Shown one piece after another: positions 42,953-49,343 of a DNA stretch of 54,002 nucleotides. The notes beneath the pieces were generated by a model that had not been told where the DNA came from, searched no databases, and saw only the letters and a list, made by a program, of their open reading frames with translations. The DNA lies in NCBI GenBank assembly GCA_035541265.1, contig DATKNQ010000115.1, positions 1 to 54,002 of the forward strand. The letters are read 5' to 3'. Origin of the DNA: Bog-159 sp035541265. GTDB lineage: Bacteria; Acidobacteriota; Terriglobia; Bryobacterales; Bryobacteraceae. The position numbers and the translations under genes were made by a program. Every line of letters begins with the position of its first letter. Positions within the stretch are counted from its first letter, which is position 1.

Positions 42953-44377
42953 ATGCCGGGGGAATCGGTCGTGCAGCGCGCTGAAGCGATCTTGATCGTG
43001 GTGGACGAGCCGGCGGTGCGGGCCGATTTGGAGACGGTCGCCCGCTGTCTCGGGTATTCCGCCATCGTTGCGGAAGACGGAAAGGCGGCGCTCGCCTGCC
43101 TGGGCGGTCATCGCACAATCGGCTTGGCTGTGCTGGACCTCGATATCCCCGCGCAAGACGGTCTCGAAATGTTGCGGGAGATGCGGCAGGCAGGATTCCG
43201 GCAGCCGGTGATCATCGTCTCCGGTGCTGCGGCCACTGCCCACGTGGTGGAAGCCATACGGGCCGGCGCGACCGATTTTCTGCCCAAGCCGGCCAGTCGC
43301 GACGACCTGCGCAAAGCCATCCAGGCCGCGATAGGCGGCGAGACGGCCGCGGGATCGAGCGCCCCGCCCGCCAGCGAGGTCTCGCTGACCGGCAGTTGGA
43401 TGGGCAAAGATATGCAAGCCGCGTGGCGGCGTGTGGCGGCCTCCGGCGTGCCGGTGCTGATCGAGGGCGAGACTGGCACAGGCAAGGAAGTGCTTGCCCG
43501 CCAGATGCATGCCTATTCGCCGCGCGCCGCCAAGCCGTTTCTGAAGTTGAACTGCGCCGCGTTGCCGTCCGAACTGGTGGAAAGCGAGCTGTTCGGCTAC
43601 GAGCGCGGCGCCTTCACCGGCGCCTTTTCGAGTAAGCCTGGCAAATTTGAAATGGCCCAGGGCGGCACCATCCTGCTCGACGAGATCGGAGATATGGATG
43701 TCCGCCTGCAAGCCAAGCTGCTGCACGTGCTGCAGGACAAAGAATGCGAGCGATTGGGGGGCCGCGAGCGCATCCCCTTGGACGTGCGCGTGATGGCCGC
43801 CACGCACTGCGATCTGCGCAGCGCCATCGCGCAGGGCCGCTTCCGCGCCGATCTTTACTACCGGCTCAACGTGGTCAGCCTCCGCGTACCGGCGCTGCGC
43901 GACCGCCGGCAGGATATCGCCGCCGCCGCCGAGTTCTTCCTGCGCAAGCACGGCGCGAGCGAGCCTGTTGATGGGCTGCTTTCGCCGGTGCTGAAACAGG
44001 CGCTGCTCGAGTACGATTGGCCCGGCAATCTGCGCGAAATGGAAAACCTGATGCGGCGTCTGCTGGTGATGCAGGACCCCGACGACTTAGTGCGGCAATT
44101 GCTTTCCAACGCCGCGGCCTCCGCATCTGGCAGCGTCATCCGCTTTCATCCGCCGGGCCCCGGCAGCAGCTTCACAGTGCTCGAAAAAGTGGACGAGGCC
44201 AAGCGCAAAGCCGAAACCGAAGCGATTCTGCGTGCCTTGGATGCTTCCCGCTGGAATCGCAAACAGGCCGCGCGCATCCTGCGCATCGACTATAAGGCGC
44301 TGCTCTACAAGATGCGCAAACTCGAAATCGACCGGGTGGCCTCCAGCCATTTGCGCAGCGCCGCGGGTGGCGTCTGA
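42953..44377 (+). CDS. Sigma-54-dependent response regulator (PrsR-like)
   Basis: About 474 residues. A receiver domain (1-120) has Asp62 in LAVLDLDIP as phospho-acceptor. An AAA+ sigma-54 interaction domain follows, with Walker A EGETGTGKEV, an intact GAFTGA loop and Walker B ILLDEIGD, then a C-terminal Fis-type helix-turn-helix (LDASRWNRKQAARILRIDYKALLYKMRKL). Such regulators control exopolysaccharide and PEP-CTERM genes in exosortase loci. No PrsK-type histidine kinase is adjacent. I prefer the ATG at 42953; a TTG 21 bases upstream is possible. The IS1595-family element begins about ten bases after its stop. Confidence 0.92.
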   Translation: MPGESVVQRAEAILIVVDEPAVRADLETVARCLGYSAIVAEDGKAALACLGGHRTIGLAVLDLDIPAQDGLEMLREMRQAGFRQPVIIVSGAAATAHVVEAIRAGATDFLPKPASRDDLRKAIQAAIGGETAAGSSAPPASEVSLTGSWMGKDMQAAWRRVAASGVPVLIEGETGTGKEVLARQMHAYSPRAAKPFLKLNCAALPSELVESELFGYERGAFTGAFSSKPGKFEMAQGGTILLDEIGDMDVRLQAKLLHVLQDKECERLGGRERIPLDVRVMAATHCDLRSAIAQGRFRADLYYRLNVVSLRVPALRDRRQDIAAAAEFFLRKHGASEPVDGLLSPVLKQALLEYDWPGNLREMENLMRRLLVMQDPDDLVRQLLSNAAASASGSVIRFHPPGPGSSFTVLEKVDEAKRKAETEAILRALDASRWNRKQAARILRIDYKALLYKMRKLEIDRVASSHLRSAAGGV

Positions 44378-44388
44378 TGCCTAAATCA

Positions 44389-44412
44389 AGACATTTATAT
44401 GCTTGACTCACC
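44389..44412 (+). repeat. Left terminal inverted repeat of the IS1595-family element
   Basis: It shares CATTTATAT, CTTG and CTCACC in register with the right end; 20 of 24 positions match. The terminal base is uncertain because the right end starts GGG and this one AGA. Confidence 0.75.
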
Positions 44413-44644
44413 CGCCTGCGGTTTGGTAGGACCGCGTCCATGCAAACCCGGAGACGATCTGAGAGAAGCCCACGAATATTTGGAACAATGGAGACGGACG
44501 GAGAACCCACAACCGAACGGGCAATGTCATAACCCGCAATGTACGAAGGCAGAGCCAATCAAGGGAGCCACGAGCCTGTTCCATCCCGGCTGTGATACAG
44601 CGTTCGCCTACCAGTTTCGTGGAGAGGCACAGTCGCAACACTGA
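44399..44644 (+). CDS. Possible small His/Cys protein inside the element
   Basis: An 81-residue frame starting within the left terminal repeat. The second half looks protein-like, with a potential metal site: Cys and His in QCHNPQC, then FHPGC. A polar helix (DLREAHEYLEQWRRTE) precedes it. No Shine-Dalgarno is visible, and the first 15 residues come from the repeat itself, so the true start may be further in, or the frame may be a remnant. It is not similar to any family I recognise. If real, it would be a further passenger. Confidence 0.33.
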   Translation: MLDSPACGLVGPRPCKPGDDLREAHEYLEQWRRTENPQPNGQCHNPQCTKAEPIKGATSLFHPGCDTAFAYQFRGEAQSQH

Positions 44645-44685
44645 TACGGGAATCGCCGAGATCGTTCAAGCGGTAAAATGGAAGT

Positions 44686-44865
44686 GTGCCACGGAAGCCC
44701 AAGCCGATGCCGTTTCCTCAAGGTGCCGATCCGAAGCATCGGTTCAACGCCACGTTGACGGTGTTGCTTGCAGTGAACAAGACAGAACTTCACGCCATTG
44801 ACGAAAAATTGAAAACCATCCAGAAGGAAAAGGAACGGCGCAAGACCCGATCAATCGACAAATAG
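44686..44865 (+). CDS. Small basic conserved-looking protein (59 aa)
   Basis: A GTG-started gene below usual length cut-offs. The product is basic at both ends: VPRKPKPMPFPQGADPKHRF, then a hydrophobic stretch (NATLTVLLAVNKTELHA) and a charged helix ending KLKTIQKEKERRKTRSIDK. The pattern (PRKPK, PF.QG.DPKHRF, L..LL.V.K.EL) recalls small acidobacterial hypothetical proteins, but I cannot name a family. The sequence just upstream (GTAAAATGGAA) gives only a weak ribosome site. Its end overlaps a short minus-strand frame by 15 bases. It lies within the IS1595-family element and could be a passenger. Confidence 0.55.
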   Translation: MPRKPKPMPFPQGADPKHRFNATLTVLLAVNKTELHAIDEKLKTIQKEKERRKTRSIDK

Positions 44866-44961
44866 CGATTCGAGCGTGGCGACATTCCGTGCCGCTGACG
44901 GAATTTGCATTTGCAAGTCTTCCCCGGTTACAGCGGCCATTCGGTTCTCGATATCCTTCAT
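44851..44961 (-). CDS. Possible 36-residue peptide downstream of the methyltransferase
   Basis: The ATG lies four bases after the original stop of the methyltransferase pseudogene, in the position of a coupled downstream gene. The peptide (MKDIENRMAAVTGEDLQMQI, then PSAARNVATLESLFVD) has an even, soluble composition. It overlaps the 59-residue plus-strand gene at its end. It is unrecognised. It could be a small partner protein or the end of a longer lost gene. Confidence 0.25.
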   Translation of the reverse strand: MKDIENRMAAVTGEDLQMQIPSAARNVATLESLFVD

Positions 44962-44965
44962 TTAG

Positions 44966-45677
44966 TCAGCTTCCCATTTCAATCATGATTGGGTAGAAGC
45001 CTTCCAGCACCGCCGCTTCGCCAGTGGTTCCAGATCCGGCAAACGGGTCCAGCACGGCATCCGTCCACGTTGATTCCGCCAGTCCGATACTTCAGCACAT
45101 TGGCCGCTACCGTATCTTCCGAAAGTGGCTTTCTGGCAAGCACTACGGGCTCCATTGCTGGCTTCAGGGCCGTTCCCCATCCTTCCCATTCGGCGGCTTC
45201 TGGTGTGGCTGGCATTGTCACTGCCTTCCATTTCAATCCCTCCACACATGCGGAACCTACAAAGTCGCCATCCAAGCGGGCCTGTCTGTCACCACCACGC
45301 TTTACTTCTCCTGTGTCTTTCCGTTCCGCACCAGCGGCCTTGTCAATGGCCTTGGACACGTCCATGCTCTTTGGAAACCCGGAACCATAAAGCCACACGA
45401 TTTGATCTCGGATTTCAAAGCCAGCGTCTTCCAGATTGACTACCATACGGTGATAGGTTCGCGTGCCGCCGAATGAAAGAACGTGTCCTCCGGGCTTCAG
45501 GACGCCAAGAACCAGCGTCCAGAATTCGACTGAGGGAACATCATAGTCCCATTTGTTGCCCATGAGCTTCAGACCGTAAGGTGGATCGGTAACAACCGAA
45601 TCGACCTGCACGCCGTCTTGAATCATCTGTTTCAGAACCTCGATATTATTGCCGTGGTGAAGGATATAAGTCGCCAT
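44966..45677 (-). pseudogene. Beta-class DNA methyltransferase with internal deletion
   Basis: The N-terminal part reads as a site-specific DNA methyltransferase: VTDPPYGLKLMGNKWDYD (motif IV, DPPY), VLKPGGHVLSFGG, and VVLARKPLSEDTVAANVL...GGINVDGCR. The open frame then runs into unrelated residues and stops at 44979-44983. In the next frame, directly after the sequence coding for DGCR, the C-terminal AdoMet motif I appears (DAVLDPFAGSGTTGEAAVLE), ending at the TGA at 44966-44968. The two parts join at a shared GATGCCGTG, so the target-recognition region was probably lost between short direct repeats. Without motif I in frame the product should be inactive. It is a passenger of the IS1595-family element. 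Confidence 0.85.
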
Positions 45678-45731
45678 CGGCAGTATGTAGCACTGCCGAA
45701 ATTCCGACTCCCATTAATTCCTATTCACGCA

Positions 45732-46103
45732 TCACTGAATGGGTTTCAGGGCAGCAATGGCGTCTTCCGTGTACTCGATATCGCCTTCCCAATACTTGAC
45801 AATCACGTCGTGATTCACTTCTACCCACTTCTTGAGAAGAGCCAAGTCATGTGCGGTCATTTTGCCGCCACTAACCACATGAACATCGGGACGAATTGCC
45901 ACCGACACCAATTCAGTACTGTGAATCTTCGGACCCTTGGATACCTTCACTCGAACATCGTGCGGGGCACCCGCTTTCGGGGAAATCCATACAACGAACG
46001 GCAAGCCTGTACGTTTGGGTGAGATGTTCGCCATTTCAAAAAGGCCGTCGATTTGCGGGTCTACTGCGAATTCGTTGAACGTCTTCATCTTGCTGTTTAT
46101 CAT
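45732..46103 (-). CDS. Passenger protein of unknown function (123 aa)
   Basis: Not recognised as a named family. The protein is soluble and mixed alpha/beta: FEMANISPKRTGLPFVVWIS, PKAGAPHDVRVKVSKGPKI, VSVAIRPDVHVV, DLALLKKWVEVNHDVIVKYW and an acidic end GDIEYTEDAIAALKPIQ. The strand-rich first half and WVEVNHDVIVKYWEGDIEY helix look well conserved. The ATG at 46103 has AGGTGA just upstream. The one at 46088 does not. It starts four bases after the transposase stop, so the two are probably co-transcribed. A role as regulator, immunity or toxin-antitoxin component is possible but unsupported. Confidence 0.7.
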   Translation of the reverse strand: MINSKMKTFNEFAVDPQIDGLFEMANISPKRTGLPFVVWISPKAGAPHDVRVKVSKGPKIHSTELVSVAIRPDVHVVSGGKMTAHDLALLKKWVEVNHDVIVKYWEGDIEYTEDAIAALKPIQ

Positions 46104-46106
46104 ATT

Positions 46107-47057
46107 TCACCTACAAGCATGTGCTGTCTTACCCGTCACTTCTTTGTAAGTCAAACGGCGTCCGGTCACTGTTCGCAACGACAACCGAAACCGGAGAGCA
46201 TCACTCATGCCCCGGTTATTGAACCGGAAGCTCTGCTCGTCCAAGTATCGGAACAAGTGGAACGGCATCACGAAAATATACGTGCCATATCTGGTCCGCT
46301 TCAAATGGCTCCCGAAATTCTCCATTCCGTTGGTGTGGACGTTCCCCTTCACGTATTCTACAGCGTGGTCAACGATCTGGTGAAGGTATTCGGCGTCCAG
46401 ACCTTTATACGATTTCAGGGCGTCCGTGAAAAGTTCCGCTCCCGCTTTGACGTTGGTTTTGACATGGCTTTGCAGCGTGTGTTTATTGCGGCTTTCCACA
46501 ACCGCAGTCCTCACCGTGCCACCACGCTCAAGGACACCAACTACCATCGTCTTGTCCTTGCCGCCAGTCCCGGTAATCTTCCGTGCCTTGACGTGCTTGT
46601 GCATGTTCCGGGCTTTCTGGCCGACGAACGTCTCATCGACTTCAACACGTCCAGCCGCCTTGTTGAACGATCCGGCCTGAAGTGCAAGACGGATTCGGTG
46701 CGCCATGAACCACGCCGTCTTTTGGGTGACGCCAATGGACCGATGGAGTTCCATCGAACTGACGCCAGTGCGTGAACTGGTGAGCAACCAAATTGCCGGA
46801 AGCCACTTGTCTAGTCCAAGTGGGGAATCCTCAAAGATCGTCCCTACCTTGACGGAAAACTGCTTTCGGCATTCCCGGCATTTCCACAAAAGACGGGTGG
46901 ATAGATAGGAATGCTGTTTGCCGCCGCACTTGGGGCAGACAGGGCCGTCCGGCCACCGTCGCTCCGCAAGGTAGTGGACGCATACTGCCGGATCGGAGAA
47001 GAACCGGATGGCTTCCAGCAGCGTTGACGGCTCGAATTCTGTATTTGACTCACCCAT
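46107..47057 (-). CDS. IS1595-family transposase (ISXO2-like)
   Basis: About 316 residues. An N-terminal zinc ribbon (CPKCGGKQHSYL...WKCRECRKQF) is followed by a helix-turn-helix region (TGVSSMELHRSIGVTQKTAWFMAHRIR) and the ISXO2-like DDE domain: VEVDETFVG, then LFTDALKSYKGL and NGMENFGSHLKRTRYGTY, which supply the catalytic acidic residues. The gene is complete and looks functional. I start at the ATG giving MGESNTEF; the longer TTG-started frame would begin inside the right terminal repeat. It is followed at four bases by the 123-residue passenger gene. Confidence 0.93.
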   Translation of the reverse strand: MGESNTEFEPSTLLEAIRFFSDPAVCVHYLAERRWPDGPVCPKCGGKQHSYLSTRLLWKCRECRKQFSVKVGTIFEDSPLGLDKWLPAIWLLTSSRTGVSSMELHRSIGVTQKTAWFMAHRIRLALQAGSFNKAAGRVEVDETFVGQKARNMHKHVKARKITGTGGKDKTMVVGVLERGGTVRTAVVESRNKHTLQSHVKTNVKAGAELFTDALKSYKGLDAEYLHQIVDHAVEYVKGNVHTNGMENFGSHLKRTRYGTYIFVMPFHLFRYLDEQSFRFNNRGMSDALRFRLSLRTVTGRRLTYKEVTGKTAHACR

Positions 47058-47083
47058 GGATACCAGTTTACACCCAAACCACT

Positions 47084-47107
47084 GGTGAGCCAAGTATATA
47101 AATGCCC
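47084..47107 (-). repeat. Right terminal inverted repeat of the IS1595-family element
   Basis: Read inward it starts GGGCATTTATATA, then CTTGGCTCACC. The last base coincides with the G of the TAG stop of the Vgb-like gene, so insertion happened at or very near that stop codon. Confidence 0.75.
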
Positions 47108-48084
47108 TAATTAGCCGGAACAGTCATCCGGCCGATCCGGCTGGCGAAGAACTCCGTGAACCAGAGCGCTCCGTCGGGACCCGGCTCCAGCACCATCGGA
47201 TTCGAGTTCGGAGTGGGCACAGCGTATTCGGTGATCACGCCCGTCAAGGTGAGGCGGCCGATCTTGTTGCCGGTGTGCTCGGTGAACCAGAGGTCGCCGT
47301 CCGGACCCAATGCCAGGCTGCCCGGCTGGCTCGCCGGCGTGGGCACCGGGTATTCCGTGAACTGGCCCGTGGTGGTCATGCGCGCGACCTGGTTGCCCCA
47401 CTGCTCGGTGAACCACAGCGCTTCGTCCGGCCCCGTGATGATGTAATTCGGGCCGCTCTCGGGCGTCGGGTCTTCGTACTCGTTCGTGACCACGCCGCTG
47501 GTGGAGATGCGCGCTACCTTGTTGGCGCTGCGCTCCGTGTACCAAAGCCCGCCGTCCGGCCCCGCCGTCATATCCCACGGCGACAGCGGCACCGGGTATT
47601 CGGTAATTACGCCGCGGGTAGTGATCTGTCCGATCTGCAAGCTCTCTTCCTGGGTGAACCAGAGCGTCTGGCCATCCGGCCCGACATCGATATTCCAGGG
47701 TCCGCTGTTCGACGCCGCCAGCGGATACTCGGTGATCGCGCCGGAAGTAGTAATCCGGCCGATGCGATTCCCCACGTGCTCGGTGAACCACAGCGCGCCG
47801 TCCGGACCCACCTTGATCCAGACCGGCTGGCTGCCTTTCTCCGGTAGAGGATACTCGGTGAATTCTCCGCTGGTGGTGACGCGGCCGATCTTATTGCCGT
47901 CCCATTCGGTGAACCATAACGCGCCATCTGGCCCGCTCACGATGCTGAAAGGATGGCTGTCGGCCGTGGGAATCACATAGGTGGTGAAAGTTTGCGCCGG
48001 CAACTTGACGGCCAGGCCCGCCAACAAAACGACAATCCAGAAAAACGCGCGCTGCCCTCCGTTTGGTTGACCCACTCGCTCCAT
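47107..48084 (-). CDS. Vgb-like (streptogramin lyase-type) propeller, secreted
   Basis: A 325-residue protein with a signal peptide (FFWIVVLLAGLAVKLPAQ) and seven propeller blades carrying the motif GPDGALWFTE..GNKIGRVTTSGEFTEYPLP. This is the virginiamycin B lyase-type repeat. The true enzyme opens streptogramin rings using a His/Glu centre. The many secreted homologues in Acidobacteria probably have other roles, so an antibiotic-resistance function should not be assumed. Its last codon lies at the right end of the IS1595-family element. The C-terminus (SRIGRMTVPAN) looks complete. Confidence 0.9.
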   Translation of the reverse strand: MERVGQPNGGQRAFFWIVVLLAGLAVKLPAQTFTTYVIPTADSHPFSIVSGPDGALWFTEWDGNKIGRVTTSGEFTEYPLPEKGSQPVWIKVGPDGALWFTEHVGNRIGRITTSGAITEYPLAASNSGPWNIDVGPDGQTLWFTQEESLQIGQITTRGVITEYPVPLSPWDMTAGPDGGLWYTERSANKVARISTSGVVTNEYEDPTPESGPNYIITGPDEALWFTEQWGNQVARMTTTGQFTEYPVPTPASQPGSLALGPDGDLWFTEHTGNKIGRLTLTGVITEYAVPTPNSNPMVLEPGPDGALWFTEFFASRIGRMTVPAN

Positions 48085-48250
48085 TCTAGCGAGCGTCCCC
48101 TTCGGCGCGCAAATCGCCGTCAGTTAACCGTCGAAGATTTTTTTGCGACGCCGCTCAGAAGCGCAAAGGGGCGCGTTTTTCCGCGCCGCCATAAAGGAAA
48201 GGAACTCCGCGGCTTCGAAGCGGCGCGGGACGCCCCGCTTTGCGTGCTCC

Positions 48251-48697
48251 TTAAAAGTACGGATACTTTGGCGACCCGCGACGCACGACGTAGCGGGATT
48301 GCAGGAAAGCGACCAGGTCAGTCAGTTGGCGGACCGTCATCTGGCCGGCATACTCGGGCATGCGCGATTTGCCGCCCGCCGTGATGAGTTCCTCCGGATA
48401 GGGAGCGAGTTGACTCGAAGGACAGATGATCGATGCCGCCAGGTAGCCGTCGGTCATCTCGCCGTAGACCAAGCCTCCCAGCACTACGGGAACCGGAGGC
48501 TGGACCGTGGGAGCGGGTAGCCCCGCACCCGGGACCTCATGGCAGCGCTGGCATCCAAACGCCACGAAATCCGCCTTGCCGCGTTCCACGTTGCCGTCCG
48601 CCGGAAGGCGGAAGCCTGCCGATGAGTGGCGCCCCGAGCTACATGCGGTGGCGCCAAGCAGAACGGCGGCCAGCAGCCACACCAGATATCGCCGCAT
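48251..48697 (-). CDS. Cytochrome c lipoprotein
   Basis: A 148-residue lipoprotein (LLGATAC, Cys19) with one haem-binding site CQRCH (49-53) and a distal Met candidate in KSRMPEYAGQMTVRQLTDLVAFLQSR, a typical class I cytochrome c C-terminus. It is probably an outer-membrane- or inner-membrane-anchored electron carrier. No oxidoreductase partner is adjacent. The gap 48085-48250 downstream holds a GGCGCG stem with a TTTTTC loop (48170-48187) and a T-run near 48140, possibly part of its transcript end. The function beyond electron transfer is not predictable. Confidence 0.9.
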   Translation of the reverse strand: MRRYLVWLLAAVLLGATACSSGRHSSAGFRLPADGNVERGKADFVAFGCQRCHEVPGAGLPAPTVQPPVPVVLGGLVYGEMTDGYLAASIICPSSQLAPYPEELITAGGKSRMPEYAGQMTVRQLTDLVAFLQSRYVVRRGSPKYPYF

Positions 48698-48754
48698 AAC
48701 TTACCTCTCTATCCAAAACGTATGTTGAGTGATGGCCGGTGTCAAGGCCTTGGG

Positions 48755-49035
48755 TCACGTCCAGTGGTTGCGGTCGAGGCTGCCGTACTGCACCGCCTCG
48801 GCCACGTACTTGGCCTGCAGGCGGTCCGACTCGCCCAGATCGGCGATGGTGCGCGCGACCTTCAGAATCCGGCCGTGCGCGCGCGCCGAGAGGCGCAGGC
48901 GCCGCACCGCCATCTCGAGCGTGCGCTCGCCCGTGTCATCGAGCGCGCAAAACTTGCGCGCGTGCAGCGGCATTCGCGCGCGGCGTCGCCATAGAATCCG
49001 CACGGGCGCCCGTGCAGATAGCAACTGCAACGAGT
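48755..49035 (-). pseudogene. comM/yifB (Mg-chelatase-like ATPase) remnant
   Basis: The C-terminal ComM segment is clear: KFCALDDTGERTLEMAVRRL, then LSARAHGRILKVARTIADL and a normal end AEAVQYGSLDRNHW. In another frame immediately upstream comes PCGFYGDAARECRCT, which in complete ComM lies well before this region, just ahead of the RISGPLLDRID motif that is missing here. So at least one internal deletion joined the two parts, and the first two thirds of the gene are gone. ComM normally helps branch migration of DNA taken up during transformation. What remains cannot function. Confidence 0.8.
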
Positions 49036-49343
49036 ATGAGACTGGAGTGCCGGCTGAAAACCTGCCACACCCGCCCCATCCGGACATTGCCACCCCGTTC
49101 GCGTGCAGGGTGCCCACGTCGCGCTCACACCAGCCTGGACCTTCGGGACCACTTTGTGGGAGTGCTCTTTGGCCGGCACCGGTTCGTAGTGCGGTTGGCA
49201 GATCGGCAGATCCAAGCGAATTATCAAGACACAGAACCCTTTGGATACGGCCTGCCGCCCGTTCTGGCCTGCCGCCAGGTCCGTGGAGCTAGTGTGACCG
49301 GTAAGTCCGCGCGTGCTGCGAACAACGTCTGGGCTGTCCGACG
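49036..49343. other. 308-base stretch without a recognised gene
   Basis: It lies between the comM remnant and the TPR kinase. Several overlapping frames are open, but none has family features or a ribosome site. It may hold further debris of the deletion that removed most of comM. Confidence 0.5.

Larger units (their letters stand above)
44389..47107. mobile_element. IS1595-family element with passenger genes (about 2.7 kb)
   Basis: The ends are imperfect inverted repeats of about 24 bases: left AGACATTTATAT-GCTTGACTCACC, right (complement) GGGCATTTATAT-ACTTGGCTCACC. GGTTTGG recurs inside both. Between them lie the transposase at the right end, a 123-residue gene, a DNA methyltransferase pseudogene and small genes at the left. 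Base composition is visibly less GC-rich than the flanks. The insertion lies in the short gap between the stop codons of the convergent response-regulator and Vgb-like genes, so no neighbour is cut apart. IS1595 members usually make an eight-base target duplication. None is obvious here, so exact edges are uncertain by a few bases. Confidence 0.8.

Noticed and set aside
44381..47116. Eight-base target duplication at the IS1595-family element
   Set aside because: The flanks CTAAATCA and TAATTAGC are both AT-rich but not identical, and shifting the ends by a few bases does not give a match.
47107..48084. Streptogramin resistance gene
   Set aside because: Only the propeller repeat is shared with Vgb. 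Secreted Vgb-like proteins are common in Acidobacteria, and resistance cannot be inferred.
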